Source: Flavobacterium sp. UBA2787
GTDB taxonomy: Bacteria; Bacteroidota; Bacteroidia; Flavobacteriales; Flavobacteriaceae
NCBI GenBank assembly: GCA_002352205.1
Contig: DEHZ01000015.1
Coordinates: 124,001 to 188,000, forward strand
Length of the DNA: 64,000 nt
Reading direction: 5' to 3'
The notes beneath the pieces were generated by a model. It was not told where the DNA came from. It ran no database searches and was given only the letters and a program-made list of their open reading frames with translations. A program made the position numbers and the translations under genes. Every line of letters starts with the position of its first letter. Position 1 is the stretch's first letter. Below, piece after piece: positions 45,524 to 53,684 of the stretch.

Positions 45524-45903
45524 GTTTACAGGTGTTTATGATGTGAATATACAAAATAGCAATACCATTTACAACATAAATTAGTGCAAATTTTAGAAAA
45601 ATAGTCGCTAAAAGTTACAATTAGTAAGTCGTCCTTAGCACGTTTTTCGAACTCTTATTTTTGATAAATGACTGATTATCAATCCCAAGTATAGAAACCC
45701 ATTAGAGTAGCTACTTTATGACCCCCCTCAGAGGGGCAAAATTTTGAAGATTTCTAATAGTTTAGCTCATGTATCCCGCCTTACATTGGTAAATTTTTTG
45801 ACTTTTTATTTAGTCAATCGGATTGGTTAAAAAAATTTTAGTAAAAATTTTAGTAAAAATTTTTTACTTTTTTCCCATGGTGACTATTTATAAATAAAAG
45901 AAA
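45524..45903. other. AT-rich intergenic stretch
   Basis: No gene seen. It contains CCCCTC-A-GAGGGG (about 45723-45736), an unusually GC-rich hairpin for this island, and an AAAATTTTAGTAAAAATTTT repeat near 45830-45860. Confidence 0.4.
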
Positions 45904-46056
45904 ATGATAATCAAATTAAAATTAAGTCAGCTATTAGAAATTTTAAAAACTGAAAAGGCAAAATTTCCAATTACCGTTTCAATGAAAAACATTAGTAAAG
46001 CCGAATTGCGTGAATTAATTGAATTATTAGAACTAGAAAATGAAAGTCCTAATTAG
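45904..46056 (+). CDS. 50-residue ORF, hypothetical
   Basis: MIIKLKLSQLLEILKT start, lysine- and leucine-rich, ending ELLELENESPN. An A-rich AAAAGAAA precedes the ATG. Its last 8 bases overlap the converging XRE gene. It reads like a real small helical protein, but there is no family or conservation to support it. Confidence 0.4.
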   Translation: MIIKLKLSQLLEILKTEKAKFPITVSMKNISKAELRELIELLELENESPN

Positions 46057-46288
46057 ATAATGAAAGTCCTTTTGTGAGTTCAGATAATTCAATATCTAAG
46101 GCATTTGCAATCCTCAAAAGTAGATTAAAAGTGATGGATTGTTCATTTTTGAGAATACGACGAATGGTAGATTCTCGACATTGTGCAGCACGTGCAAATT
46201 CTGACTTGTTTCCATTGAATTTTTTTAGAAACAAATCAAAAATTCTTTCTGATAATTCTTTTTCTATTTGTTCTAAATCTTTTTGCAC
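46049..46288 (-). CDS. XRE-family helix-turn-helix regulator
   Basis: 79 residues, Cro/C1-type HTH (NKSEFARAAQCRESTIRRIL, then ITFNLLLRIANALDIELSEL). Divergent from the lipoprotein gene; a palindrome in the shared intergenic region is a candidate operator for both. Confidence 0.82.
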   Translation of the reverse strand: MQKDLEQIEKELSERIFDLFLKKFNGNKSEFARAAQCRESTIRRILKNEQSITFNLLLRIANALDIELSELTKGLSLSN

Positions 46289-46330
46289 AATACAAAGGAA
46301 CTAATTGAAAAAGTTAGATTTTAATTTTGC

Positions 46331-46350
46331 ATTCGCCTTATATGGCGAAT
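46331..46350. promoter_or_regulatory. Palindrome between XRE regulator and lipoprotein gene
   Basis: ATTCGCC-TTATAT-GGCGAAT, perfect 7-bp arms; a third half-site ATTCGCA follows at 46361. Confidence 0.5.
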
Positions 46351-46390
46351 AATTTTTTATATTCGCATTGTAACTTTTAACAATACGTAT

Positions 46391-46984
46391 ATGAAACAAC
46401 TTACCAAAATCGGATTAATTACTTTAATATTTATGTTTTCTTGCTCGTCAGATGACGACACTCCTAATGGGTTACCAAGTGATGAAGATTATGTACTTGG
46501 GGGCACAGGACCAGCAGGAGGAATAATCTTTTATTTAGATGCAGAAGGACACGGATATGAAATGGCAGAAACAATTGGAACTGCTAAATGGCAAGATATT
46601 ACTAATCTAGGTCAGGCGACAAATATCCCTAATTTGGGAACTATAATTGGCACTGGTGAAGCTAATACTGAAACTATTGTAACCACCCTTGGAAATGGTA
46701 ATTATGCCGCTAAACTATGTGCGGATTTTGAGCAAAATGAGTATGATGATTGGTTTTTACCGAGTAAAGATGAGCTTATAGCAATGTATAATTTTTTTGA
46801 TACTTGTGGATGTGTTAGTATGAATCCAATAAATAATTATTGGTCTTCCTCACAAGGTAGCAATGCGGGAATGGCTTGGAATACTGATTTTATGGTCAAC
46901 GTTCATACAACTCAATTAAATAACTGGACATTTCAAATTCAAAAAGACCAAGAGTTATTTGTGAAACCAATTAGAAAATTTTAA
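46391..46984 (+). CDS. DUF1566-like lipoprotein
   Basis: 197 residues. Lipoprotein signal peptide (LIFMFSCSSDDD, Bacteroidota-type surface acidic stretch after the Cys). The mature part has the DUF1566/Lcl pattern: GPAGGIIFYLD, WFLPSKDELIAMYN, NYWSSSQ. Envelope protein of unknown role. It is followed after three bases by a second envelope protein, forming an operon. Confidence 0.82.
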   Translation: MKQLTKIGLITLIFMFSCSSDDDTPNGLPSDEDYVLGGTGPAGGIIFYLDAEGHGYEMAETIGTAKWQDITNLGQATNIPNLGTIIGTGEANTETIVTTLGNGNYAAKLCADFEQNEYDDWFLPSKDELIAMYNFFDTCGCVSMNPINNYWSSSQGSNAGMAWNTDFMVNVHTTQLNNWTFQIQKDQELFVKPIRKF

Positions 46985-46987
46985 AAT

Positions 46988-47488
46988 ATGAATAATACAG
47001 ATAAAATGCCAATTGGTACGAAAATCATGTTTGCTTTTAGTATGCTATGTGTAGCGTTTGGTTTCTACAAATGTGTTGGAACTGTATTTGGTTCATCATC
47101 TGAAAAAAAAGAGACAACTAAAGAACTTCTTGCTTGTGAAGAAATTCAATCTTGGAAAAGTGACCAAGATATTATCAACTCTTTGCAAGGAACTTGGGTA
47201 ATGGAAAATGATGATTATTACGGTAAAAGAAAATTTCTGTTCTCTGGAAATTCTGGTAGATGTTGGAAAATGGAAAGTGGTAGTAGCCAATGGAGAGAGG
47301 AAGGAACAATAAGTTTTGAGTCAAGTTCACGATATGACCATAATACAAGAAGAAATCAAGGAACGGAGTATGTTCTTTCCTATAAAGGACCAATAGGTTG
47401 GTTTACCTTTGATGTTGATTGCATTTCAGGAATCGCAGTACCAACAGATAGGTCAACATATGGAATATCACTTGTAAAAATAAACTAA
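46988..47488 (+). CDS. Membrane-anchored protein, unknown
   Basis: 166 residues. One helix (about 12-33), then a soluble domain containing LQGTWVMENDDYYGKRKFLF, which resembles small beta-barrel (lipocalin-like) stress proteins. No firm family. Co-transcribed with the DUF1566 lipoprotein. Confidence 0.7.
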   Translation: MNNTDKMPIGTKIMFAFSMLCVAFGFYKCVGTVFGSSSEKKETTKELLACEEIQSWKSDQDIINSLQGTWVMENDDYYGKRKFLFSGNSGRCWKMESGSSQWREEGTISFESSSRYDHNTRRNQGTEYVLSYKGPIGWFTFDVDCISGIAVPTDRSTYGISLVKIN

Positions 47489-47490
47489 TA

Positions 47491-47519
47491 AAAAAAGAAC
47501 CGTTTCCGGTTCTTTTTTT
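47491..47519. terminator. Bidirectional terminator
   Basis: AAAAAAGAACCG - TTTC - CGGTTCTTTTTTT between convergent genes. Confidence 0.8.
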
Positions 47520-47520
47520 A

Positions 47521-48513
47521 TCAATTATTATTTAAACCATTAAACAAATGTGCAACTACATCTACAGTAAAAGCAAGTCCAAGTGCTTTTTGTTTGTCGG
47601 TTTTTGAAACTCCTAAGACTTCATTAACATAATCATCAGGAATAGTCATCATACGGCTATATTCTTTTATACTAGGGTGGCGATAACAATTGTTAGAAAA
47701 TCCTAATTCATCAGTAATTACTCTGGATTTTCCAATATAACCTGATTTCTCTAAAATTTGTGGATACCTTAATAATTTTTCTTCAACTGGTAAATCGGCA
47801 AAATCTTTATCTTTATATATAATGTTACCTATATTCATTTTGAAATGTCTAAAGATTCCATTAGTCAAGGTTACATTTCCAGAAAGCAAAACATTGGCTT
47901 TTTTTCGGTCCACATATCCATTATCCAAAATATCAGAATAGTTAAGACCTTTGGGTTCGGGAATAGTTAGATTTGGAATATTAGTCCAATAAAACCTTCT
48001 TCGATGTGCTGGTGCAAGTAAAGCCGAATCAATTTTTAGAACCTTCAAATCTTTGAAAATTACTAAAAGCTCGTTGGTTATTTTCTCTTTATCAATATTT
48101 TTCATACTTGCTACATTTTCCATCAAAAAGTAAAGTTTCTTACTTGAAGGTTGAAAAGCATAAATTTCACGTATAATTTTTAAAGCATCATAAAACAATT
48201 TAGATTCAGTTCCCTCAAGCCCTCGTCTATCTATCGGATTTATACTTGAAAGGTTAGTGCATGGACTTCCCATAACTACAAGGTCAATTTCATCACATAA
48301 TTCAAGCCCATCAATATCTTTCACATCTCCTAATTGAATAAAATTTGGGTCATTTCCATAATGATGATTTTGAATCTTAAGAGCAGATTTATCAATCTCA
48401 CTACTGTAATATTTGTTGATTTTTATTCCTGCTTTCTCTAAAGCTAATTTGGCACAACTAATGCCATCGAATAAGGATAAAACGTTTAATCCTTCTTTTT
48501 CATTTTGGTTCAT
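47521..48513 (-). CDS. Orphan DNA (cytosine-5) methyltransferase
   Basis: 330 residues. Motif I VLSLFDGISCAKLALEKAG, IV MGSPCTNLSSI with catalytic Cys, VI LMENVASM, VIII-like HRRRFYWTN. It lacks a nearby nuclease and resembles phage and DNMT3-like C5 enzymes rather than the R-M enzyme at 37.2 kb. It may give anti-restriction protection to the element. Confidence 0.88.
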   Translation of the reverse strand: MNQNEKEGLNVLSLFDGISCAKLALEKAGIKINKYYSSEIDKSALKIQNHHYGNDPNFIQLGDVKDIDGLELCDEIDLVVMGSPCTNLSSINPIDRRGLEGTESKLFYDALKIIREIYAFQPSSKKLYFLMENVASMKNIDKEKITNELLVIFKDLKVLKIDSALLAPAHRRRFYWTNIPNLTIPEPKGLNYSDILDNGYVDRKKANVLLSGNVTLTNGIFRHFKMNIGNIIYKDKDFADLPVEEKLLRYPQILEKSGYIGKSRVITDELGFSNNCYRHPSIKEYSRMMTIPDDYVNEVLGVSKTDKQKALGLAFTVDVVAHLFNGLNNN

Positions 48514-48629
48514 ATTTATCTTTTATGATAAATATTTCGCTATGGAGAAAAAGACCAATTTTACAGTGGGAAAACTAAACTATTTTTAAAAAACTCCTAT
48601 TTTAGGGGCTTCCCGTTGATAACTTTTTT

Positions 48630-48678
48630 TAAAAAAGCTGGCACGGGTGAGTTTTTCCTTGTACACTCGTGGTGTACA
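48630..48678 (+). promoter_or_regulatory. Bipartite element, copy 1
   Basis: TAAAAAAGCTGGCACGG (48630-48646), 19 bases, CTCGTGGTGTACA (48666-48678). The same two blocks with exactly the same spacing recur at 50361. In this copy the second block is part of the palindrome TTGTACAC-TCGTG-GTGTACAA (48659-48679). It ends 20 bases before the ATG. Confidence 0.55.
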
Positions 48679-48698
48679 AATGATAAATCAAAAAAAAT

Positions 48699-49010
48699 AT
48701 GGAAACCTCAACACAAACTATGGAAATCGCAAGAACAATACTTAATCAAATCCAATATGCAGACCGTTCAGCTTTGATGGCCTGGGGTGCGTCAAATTTC
48801 GCTGCAATATCTCCGTCAAGAGAATATCAAGGTGGTATTGCTTTTCAAGTACTCGGATTAAAACATAAAGGTTGGATTAAGGTTTTACTTCGTTGGGTGG
48901 ATGACTATACTATAGAATTTATCAATCAAGACCGTGAATTGGTAAAAACATCAAACGGCTGTTATTGTGATATGTTAGTTCCAATTATAGATTGGATTGA
49001 AGGTAAATAA
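48699..49010 (+). CDS. Hypothetical 103-residue protein of mobile element
   Basis: Compact soluble protein (MAWGASNFAAISPSREYQGG, then GWIKVLLRWVDDYTIEFI), no signal peptide. It looks like small phage or plasmid proteins of unknown function. Expressed from behind the bipartite element and followed by a strong terminator. Confidence 0.7.
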   Translation: METSTQTMEIARTILNQIQYADRSALMAWGASNFAAISPSREYQGGIAFQVLGLKHKGWIKVLLRWVDDYTIEFINQDRELVKTSNGCYCDMLVPIIDWIEGK

Positions 49011-49029
49011 TCAAAATAAAAATGATAAA

Positions 49030-49060
49030 AAAAATCCCTGCTGATCAGCGGGGATTTTTT
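49030..49060. terminator. Hairpin terminator
   Basis: AAAAATCCC-T-GCTGATCAGC-G-GGGATTTTTT. Confidence 0.75.
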
Positions 49061-49166
49061 AATTGTCATAAATCTCAAAAATAAGTAGTAGAGATTCTAG
49101 AAAAGAAAATTGGCATAAATTAAAAAAATAGGACACCAATACATTCTTCTGAAATTTAGAAGTAAC

Positions 49167-50120
49167 TTAAAAATTGAATAGAGAAGTATCTACACCAAGT
49201 CCAAAGCCCCACCAATAGTGCCCACTATATTTCCAAGATTTTGCGGAATCAGAAAAGGCGGTATCAATTCCAGCTGGTATCAACATAACTGTAAATTTTC
49301 CATATTTTAAATGGATGGCAAAAGCTGTCGTTAGGTAAATTTTCTTCACCTCGGTTTCATCGGTTATTTTGGAATTGTTCTTATCCAATGTCACTACCGA
49401 TGGAGCAAGATAAATCCCCGCACCGAAACTTCTTTCAGTAACAGCTCCCTTTGCATTTAAATTCGACCAGTCCTTAAACCTAATCGTCCCATATAAACCT
49501 ACGTTATCAATGTCACCGCTAACTTGTGAAGGTGCAAATTTTGTCCTCGGGAAAATTTTAAATGGAACTGTTACAATATTAAAAGAATACTTTCTATATG
49601 TAGTCGTGGTAATGCTTGCTAAATTGTTTTTATCGTTTAATAAATAACGGTAACAAACCTTGAATGGATTTGAAGCATTCTTCACATTATATGCTGTTTC
49701 AATCCTTTTTTTATAATCTTCCAAAGTTTCCCCATCACTCTTCCCATCTTTTATTATTTTCTTGTAAGTTTCACGATTTACTATAAAGTCGTTTATCTCA
49801 CAATCTAAGTCGATATATTTTACAACAAAGTAATTACCTTCTGTTTCGATTTTTAATTGGTGGATTTTATCTTTTTTTAATGTTGTAACTGTGTCAAATT
49901 CCGTTTTTGCTAAAACATTTGTTTCAACTGAAAAATCTTTAGAATCCTTAATCTCTTTGGTCACGATGTTAATTCGTTCTATCAATTCTTTAAGTTCGGC
50001 ATCTGACAATCCTTTTGCTTTATCGGTTAAAACTTGTTTAACACCAGTGGTTATTTCATCGGTCGATTGTGCGTTACTAACTATGGAAGTTAGCATAATA
50101 AGTAGTAATAGTTTTTTCAT
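49167..50120 (-). CDS. Secreted protein, unknown, possible outer-membrane barrel
   Basis: 317 residues. Signal peptide (LIMLTSIVSNAQ). The first half is charged and helical; the second half has beta-strand character (VGLYGTIRFKDWSNLN, FGAGIYLAPSVVTL, FGLGVDTSLFNF ending in Phe), as in small outer-membrane barrels. No named family. Has its own -7 box. Confidence 0.75.
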   Translation of the reverse strand: MKKLLLLIMLTSIVSNAQSTDEITTGVKQVLTDKAKGLSDAELKELIERINIVTKEIKDSKDFSVETNVLAKTEFDTVTTLKKDKIHQLKIETEGNYFVVKYIDLDCEINDFIVNRETYKKIIKDGKSDGETLEDYKKRIETAYNVKNASNPFKVCYRYLLNDKNNLASITTTTYRKYSFNIVTVPFKIFPRTKFAPSQVSGDIDNVGLYGTIRFKDWSNLNAKGAVTERSFGAGIYLAPSVVTLDKNNSKITDETEVKKIYLTTAFAIHLKYGKFTVMLIPAGIDTAFSDSAKSWKYSGHYWWGFGLGVDTSLFNF

Positions 50121-50148
50121 TAATTTAAGTTTTTAGTTGTTTAACAAA

Positions 50149-50156
50149 CAAATCTA
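50149..50156 (-). promoter_or_regulatory. -7 box of the secreted-protein gene
   Basis: Minus-strand TAGATTTG, exact TAnnTTTG match, 29 bases from the start. Confidence 0.4.
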
Positions 50157-50360
50157 AACAAATCTTTTAACAATTCACATAAGCCCCTAATAATGAAATA
50201 AATATAGTGATTTCAATATTCATTTTTTCTAATTCCCTAACTATAGATGTAAAGAAGATTTATATAGACTATGGAATCTGAACTTATAAACCAAATTTTG
50301 GTATTCAAATTAATACTTTCATGATTTAGTTATTATTATTCAGTATTTTGAAAAAAAAAG

Positions 50361-50443
50361 TAAAAAAGCTGGCATGGTAAAATAATTCGTAGTATCCTCG
50401 TGGAGTACAGCGGATTCTAAACGACTGTTTAGAATCCGCTGTA
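50361..50443 (+). promoter_or_regulatory. Bipartite element copy 2 and 17-bp inverted repeat
   Basis: TAAAAAAGCTGGCATGG (50361-50377), 19 bases, CTCGTGGAGTACA (50397-50409), then a perfect 17-bp inverted repeat with loop GACT (arms 50406-50422 and 50427-50443) overlapping the end of the second block. It finishes 20 bases before the recombinase ATG. The region 50157-50360 holds nothing else I can identify. Confidence 0.55.
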
Positions 50444-50463
50444 TTACTTAAAATTTGTTGATT

Positions 50464-51141
50464 ATGAAAAATTATGTTGGTTATTTTCGTGTTAGTACGG
50501 CAGAACAAGGTAAATCAGGATTAGGTCTTGAATCTCAAAAAACGATGGTTGATAATTTCGTTAATTTAAATAAAGGAACTTTAATAAACAACTTTACCGA
50601 AATTGAAACTGGTACTTCAAAACGGAAAAGAACGGAAATATATAAAGCCATAGATTTTGCAAAGCAAAACAATGCAGTATTGATTATTGCCAAAATAGAC
50701 CGTTTAGCAAGAAATGTTTTTTTTGTTAGCTCATTAATGGAGGCTGGAGTAGAATTTGTTGCTTGTGATTTACCTCAAGCAACCAACTTTACTATTCATT
50801 TATATGCTGCCCTTGCCGAGATGGAGGCCAAATTAATCTCAGAAAGGACCAAAAGTGCGTTAGCTGAAAAGGTCAAGAAAGGATATAGCTTAGGGACCCC
50901 AAAAAACTTAACTGATGAAGGAAAACTGAAAGGTCTTCAAGTAATAAGAAAAAAAGCTATTGATAATAAATCCAATATACAGTCAACAGCTTTAATTGTT
51001 GAGTATAGAAAAAAAGGATGCAGTTATGATAAAATTGCAGAAACTCTAAATAAATTAAACTTTACAACTTCTCATGGTAAAAAACACAATTCAACAAGTG
51101 TTCTTAGATTATATAAAAGACATTTAAATTTATCTCAATAA
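50464..51141 (+). CDS. Serine recombinase (resolvase/invertase family)
   Basis: 225 residues from the ATG (two in-frame TTG codons precede it). Catalytic domain: YFRVSTAEQGKSGLGLESQ with nucleophile Ser11, IIAKIDRLARNVFFVSSL, and AEMEAKLISERTKSAL. C-terminal HTH (KGCSYDKIAETLNKLN) then a basic tail. It could resolve dimers or invert a segment of the island; the inverted repeat upstream is a possible substrate or operator. Confidence 0.92.
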   Translation: MKNYVGYFRVSTAEQGKSGLGLESQKTMVDNFVNLNKGTLINNFTEIETGTSKRKRTEIYKAIDFAKQNNAVLIIAKIDRLARNVFFVSSLMEAGVEFVACDLPQATNFTIHLYAALAEMEAKLISERTKSALAEKVKKGYSLGTPKNLTDEGKLKGLQVIRKKAIDNKSNIQSTALIVEYRKKGCSYDKIAETLNKLNFTTSHGKKHNSTSVLRLYKRHLNLSQ

Positions 51142-51348
51142 TTTAAAATAAATTGAATTTTACCACCCTTGTATAAAAACCAAAAATGTTAAATATGTGT
51201 TAAAAAATTAAGGTTTTATAATGTTTTTTAGTCTCAAATTTATTCCATTCAAATTGATAAAATATTGACTGACAAACATTCACAGCTTTCTACTAGTAGA
51301 AAGACTGTTTTATATTTGATTATCAGTGATTTACGGTTTTTTAGAGCT

Positions 51349-51378
51349 TGCAGATTGGTTAAATGCTACGTATATTTG
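51349..51378 (+). promoter_or_regulatory. Promoter of the excisionase/integrase region
   Basis: TTG (51349-51351), 19 bases, TATATTTG (51371-51378): a full -33/-7 match, about 220 bases upstream of the first gene. Confidence 0.6.
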
Positions 51379-51383
51379 CAGTA

Positions 51384-51600
51384 GATAATCTTAAAAACCT
51401 TGCAAGGTATATAACCATTTTTAAAGCTAAAGAATGGTATCAGCTAAAAAAGAATAAGTTGTATAGCTGAACAACTAATTCAAAAAATTTATATCAAAAA
51501 TCAATTTGGGTTTAATACCCGAACGGCATTACCTATGCCAAAAATAAAATATTAACTGCCACCATATTAATTAATGGTGGAAATAATTAAAAATTTAAAA
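51384..51600 (+). ncRNA. Structured leader or small RNA upstream of integrase genes
   Basis: The 460-base gene-free stretch 51142-51601 holds a promoter, then a series of short hairpins: ACCTTG/CAAGGT (51397-51408), ACCATT/AATGGT, AGTTGT/ACAACT (51456-51475), GGGT/ACCC (51507-51519), GGCAT/ATGCC (51524-51538) and CCACCAT/ATGGTGG (51559-51580). This density suggests a folded leader (attenuator or riboswitch-like) or an independent RNA. I recognise no known class. Confidence 0.45.
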
Positions 51601-51601
51601 A

Positions 51602-51934
51602 ATGAAAAATTATAAAGATTTAAACATTAGTAAAAAAGAATTCCATTTAATATGCGACAGCCAAAATGGAAACATATATGATTTTGGATACTTTATGTGG
51701 AAAGACAAGGTGATTAGTAGCATATATGAATGCATAGAATATTATACAATTGATAAAAAATGGGGTGTAAATAAAAAGAAATTTATAAGTAAATTGATTC
51801 TATTATCCGATGAAGAATTTCTAAAAATAATGATTGAGTTAGATTCATTTTGGAACGTTACGGAAGAAGTTTATTCATTTTTTAGGTTTATTTCACCAAA
51901 TGTAAAGCTCTTAGAATTTACAAAACAACAATAA
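51602..51934 (+). CDS. Hypothetical protein of the integrase operon
   Basis: 110 residues, acidic and lysine-rich, no signal peptide or recognised motif (MWKDKVISSIYECIEYY in the middle). First gene behind the structured leader, 26 bases before the excisionase-like gene. Confidence 0.6.
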   Translation: MKNYKDLNISKKEFHLICDSQNGNIYDFGYFMWKDKVISSIYECIEYYTIDKKWGVNKKKFISKLILLSDEEFLKIMIELDSFWNVTEEVYSFFRFISPNVKLLEFTKQQ

Positions 51935-51960
51935 CAACAAGGAAAAGATTCTTGTTAGTT

Positions 51961-52317
51961 ATGAGCTCAGAATTTCTTCTTCCGTGCTCCAGAATTTACA
52001 TTTCAAACCTTAAATCTCTACTTAATCGAAAAGATTTAAGGTCAATCCGTAACTGGTGTAAAAAAAATCATTTACACATCTATAAGGATACTTCTGGAGA
52101 ATTTGTTTACCAAACGGAATTTGAGTTAGCCTATCATTCGCCTCTCATTAAAGCTTTAAGTTTAAAGCATCCAACTGATTGGAAGGAGTATTATAAGCTA
52201 TATAAAAGCGGAAACGCCTATGAAATTATTCAATTCATAGGCGGAACTTCCGCAACCAAATCATATATGCCAAAAGGAAAAATTACTACCAAATTATTTG
52301 AAAAGTCACAAAAATAA
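51961..52317 (+). CDS. Putative excisionase (recombination directionality factor)
   Basis: 118 residues from the ATG. The central segment (LNRKDLRSIRNWCKKNHLHI, then YQTEFELAYHSPLI) looks like a MerR/excisionase-type winged helix that reads one half-site. Position directly before the integrase gene (28-base gap) is typical of xis. The call rests on fold impression and context. Confidence 0.55.
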   Translation: MSSEFLLPCSRIYISNLKSLLNRKDLRSIRNWCKKNHLHIYKDTSGEFVYQTEFELAYHSPLIKALSLKHPTDWKEYYKLYKSGNAYEIIQFIGGTSATKSYMPKGKITTKLFEKSQK

Positions 52318-52345
52318 ATTAACCTCGCATTAAATCATCTCTAAA

Positions 52346-53623
52346 ATGAAAATATTAAAATTTAAAAAATTTACTGGTTTGCATGTAGTATGCAAAAAAT
52401 GCAATAAGAATGTTGAGGTTTCCTCAAGCCCATATAAAGGTTGTAACCACCCAATCGAGAGACAGAAATACAAAGCAATAGTTAAAATAAACGGGGCTAG
52501 AAAAACTAAAGATTTAAAAGCTACTGAATATGATGATGCAGTCAAAGAACTATTAGAGTTCAAACATGAATTGTCAAATCCAATGAATTTTAAAATTACT
52601 GAAACAAATGTTGAGGTAAAGTATGAGCTTTTAACCGATTTTATACTAATGTATAGCGATTGGTTAGAAAACGTTAATGTGCCTAAATATGAACAAAGAA
52701 TTAGAACTCCAAAGTATATTAAAGAGACTATTGGTTATCTCATTAAGCTGAGTGAATTCTTGCATGGTAAAGGACATAATTTAGAAAAATTAACAATTTA
52801 CCAAGTCGATAAATTTTTGCTAGGAGAGTATTATGAACATCTTAAGAGTACCATAGTTAGTCCTTCAACATTCAATCATAATTTAAGAGCAATTAAAAAC
52901 TTCTTTAATTTTTTGATTAATGAAAAGGAATTGGTGATTGTTAATATTCCAAAAAAGATAAAACTTATATATGAAAATCCCAATCCAACTAGTGTTGCAG
53001 ATGATGATTTTAAAACTTTACTTTCAAAAATAAATCCCGAGAATTCAATACAAGTTCTAAAAAGTGGAATTAAGAAAAACCGATACCGACCATACACAAA
53101 AGACGGAATTGAACTTTGTGCCTATACTGGTATGAGACTAGAGGAGGTGACTTCTTTAAAATATTCTGACATTGTAGTAGATGAGAATGGAGAATTAGAA
53201 TGTTTGATAGGCACTGATTTAAAATTTGAACGAGCTCATAATTGGGATAGCACCAAAGCAAAAAAGGTTGTTCATATTCCTATTTCAGCAGAATTAAAGG
53301 ATTTATTGATTAGACTCAACTATAAGAGCCAAATAGGAACTGATAAGTATTTGATTGCTGATGATGGTAACATCGCCAGAGCCACTCTAGCGAAGCAATT
53401 AAGCCATTCTTTTACTTTCTATAGAAGAAAGGCTAATTTGGATGATGATTTCAGTATTAAGCATCTAAGAAAGACTTTTTTAACTAAACTACATTTGCAA
53501 ACTGGTTTGACTGAATCAATGGGATACCAGAGGACATCAAGTGTGTTATTGAAAAATTATATTGATAAGAGAGCTGTTGTTAAAGAGGTCAATAAAAGCG
53601 GGTTTAGTTTTTTTAATGATTGA
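52346..53623 (+). CDS. Tyrosine recombinase/integrase with N-terminal zinc-ribbon-like segment
   Basis: 425 residues. N-terminal Cys cluster (CKKC, then GCNH) precedes an arm-binding-like domain (YKAIVKINGARKTKDLKATE) and a core-binding domain. Catalytic residues: Arg264 in AYTGMRLEE, His373 and Arg375 in KHLRKT, nucleophile Tyr405 in LLKNYID; the second histidine position is Tyr394 (MGYQRTSS), a deviation. Expected to integrate the island at the tRNA 3' end. It lies about 4 kb from the right boundary. Confidence 0.92.
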   Translation: MKILKFKKFTGLHVVCKKCNKNVEVSSSPYKGCNHPIERQKYKAIVKINGARKTKDLKATEYDDAVKELLEFKHELSNPMNFKITETNVEVKYELLTDFILMYSDWLENVNVPKYEQRIRTPKYIKETIGYLIKLSEFLHGKGHNLEKLTIYQVDKFLLGEYYEHLKSTIVSPSTFNHNLRAIKNFFNFLINEKELVIVNIPKKIKLIYENPNPTSVADDDFKTLLSKINPENSIQVLKSGIKKNRYRPYTKDGIELCAYTGMRLEEVTSLKYSDIVVDENGELECLIGTDLKFERAHNWDSTKAKKVVHIPISAELKDLLIRLNYKSQIGTDKYLIADDGNIARATLAKQLSHSFTFYRRKANLDDDFSIKHLRKTFLTKLHLQTGLTESMGYQRTSSVLLKNYIDKRAVVKEVNKSGFSFFND

Positions 53624-53684
53624 TGTTAGAATTTAAAACGTTAGTCACGATACAATCATGTGAGAAAAAAATTCATACTAAACA

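Noticed and set aside
45715-45740. oriT-like GC-rich hairpin
   Set aside because: No relaxase or mobilisation gene in the island and no recognisable nick site.
48630-48646. Sigma-54 promoter (TGGCACG)
   Set aside because: The -24-like block is present but no TTGC lies at the required distance in either copy; the second conserved block is 19 bases away.
51160-51174. TACCACCCTT near the serine recombinase as a fourth small RNA
   Set aside because: Only ten bases match the RNA core; there is no operator triplet, -7 box or matching terminator around it.
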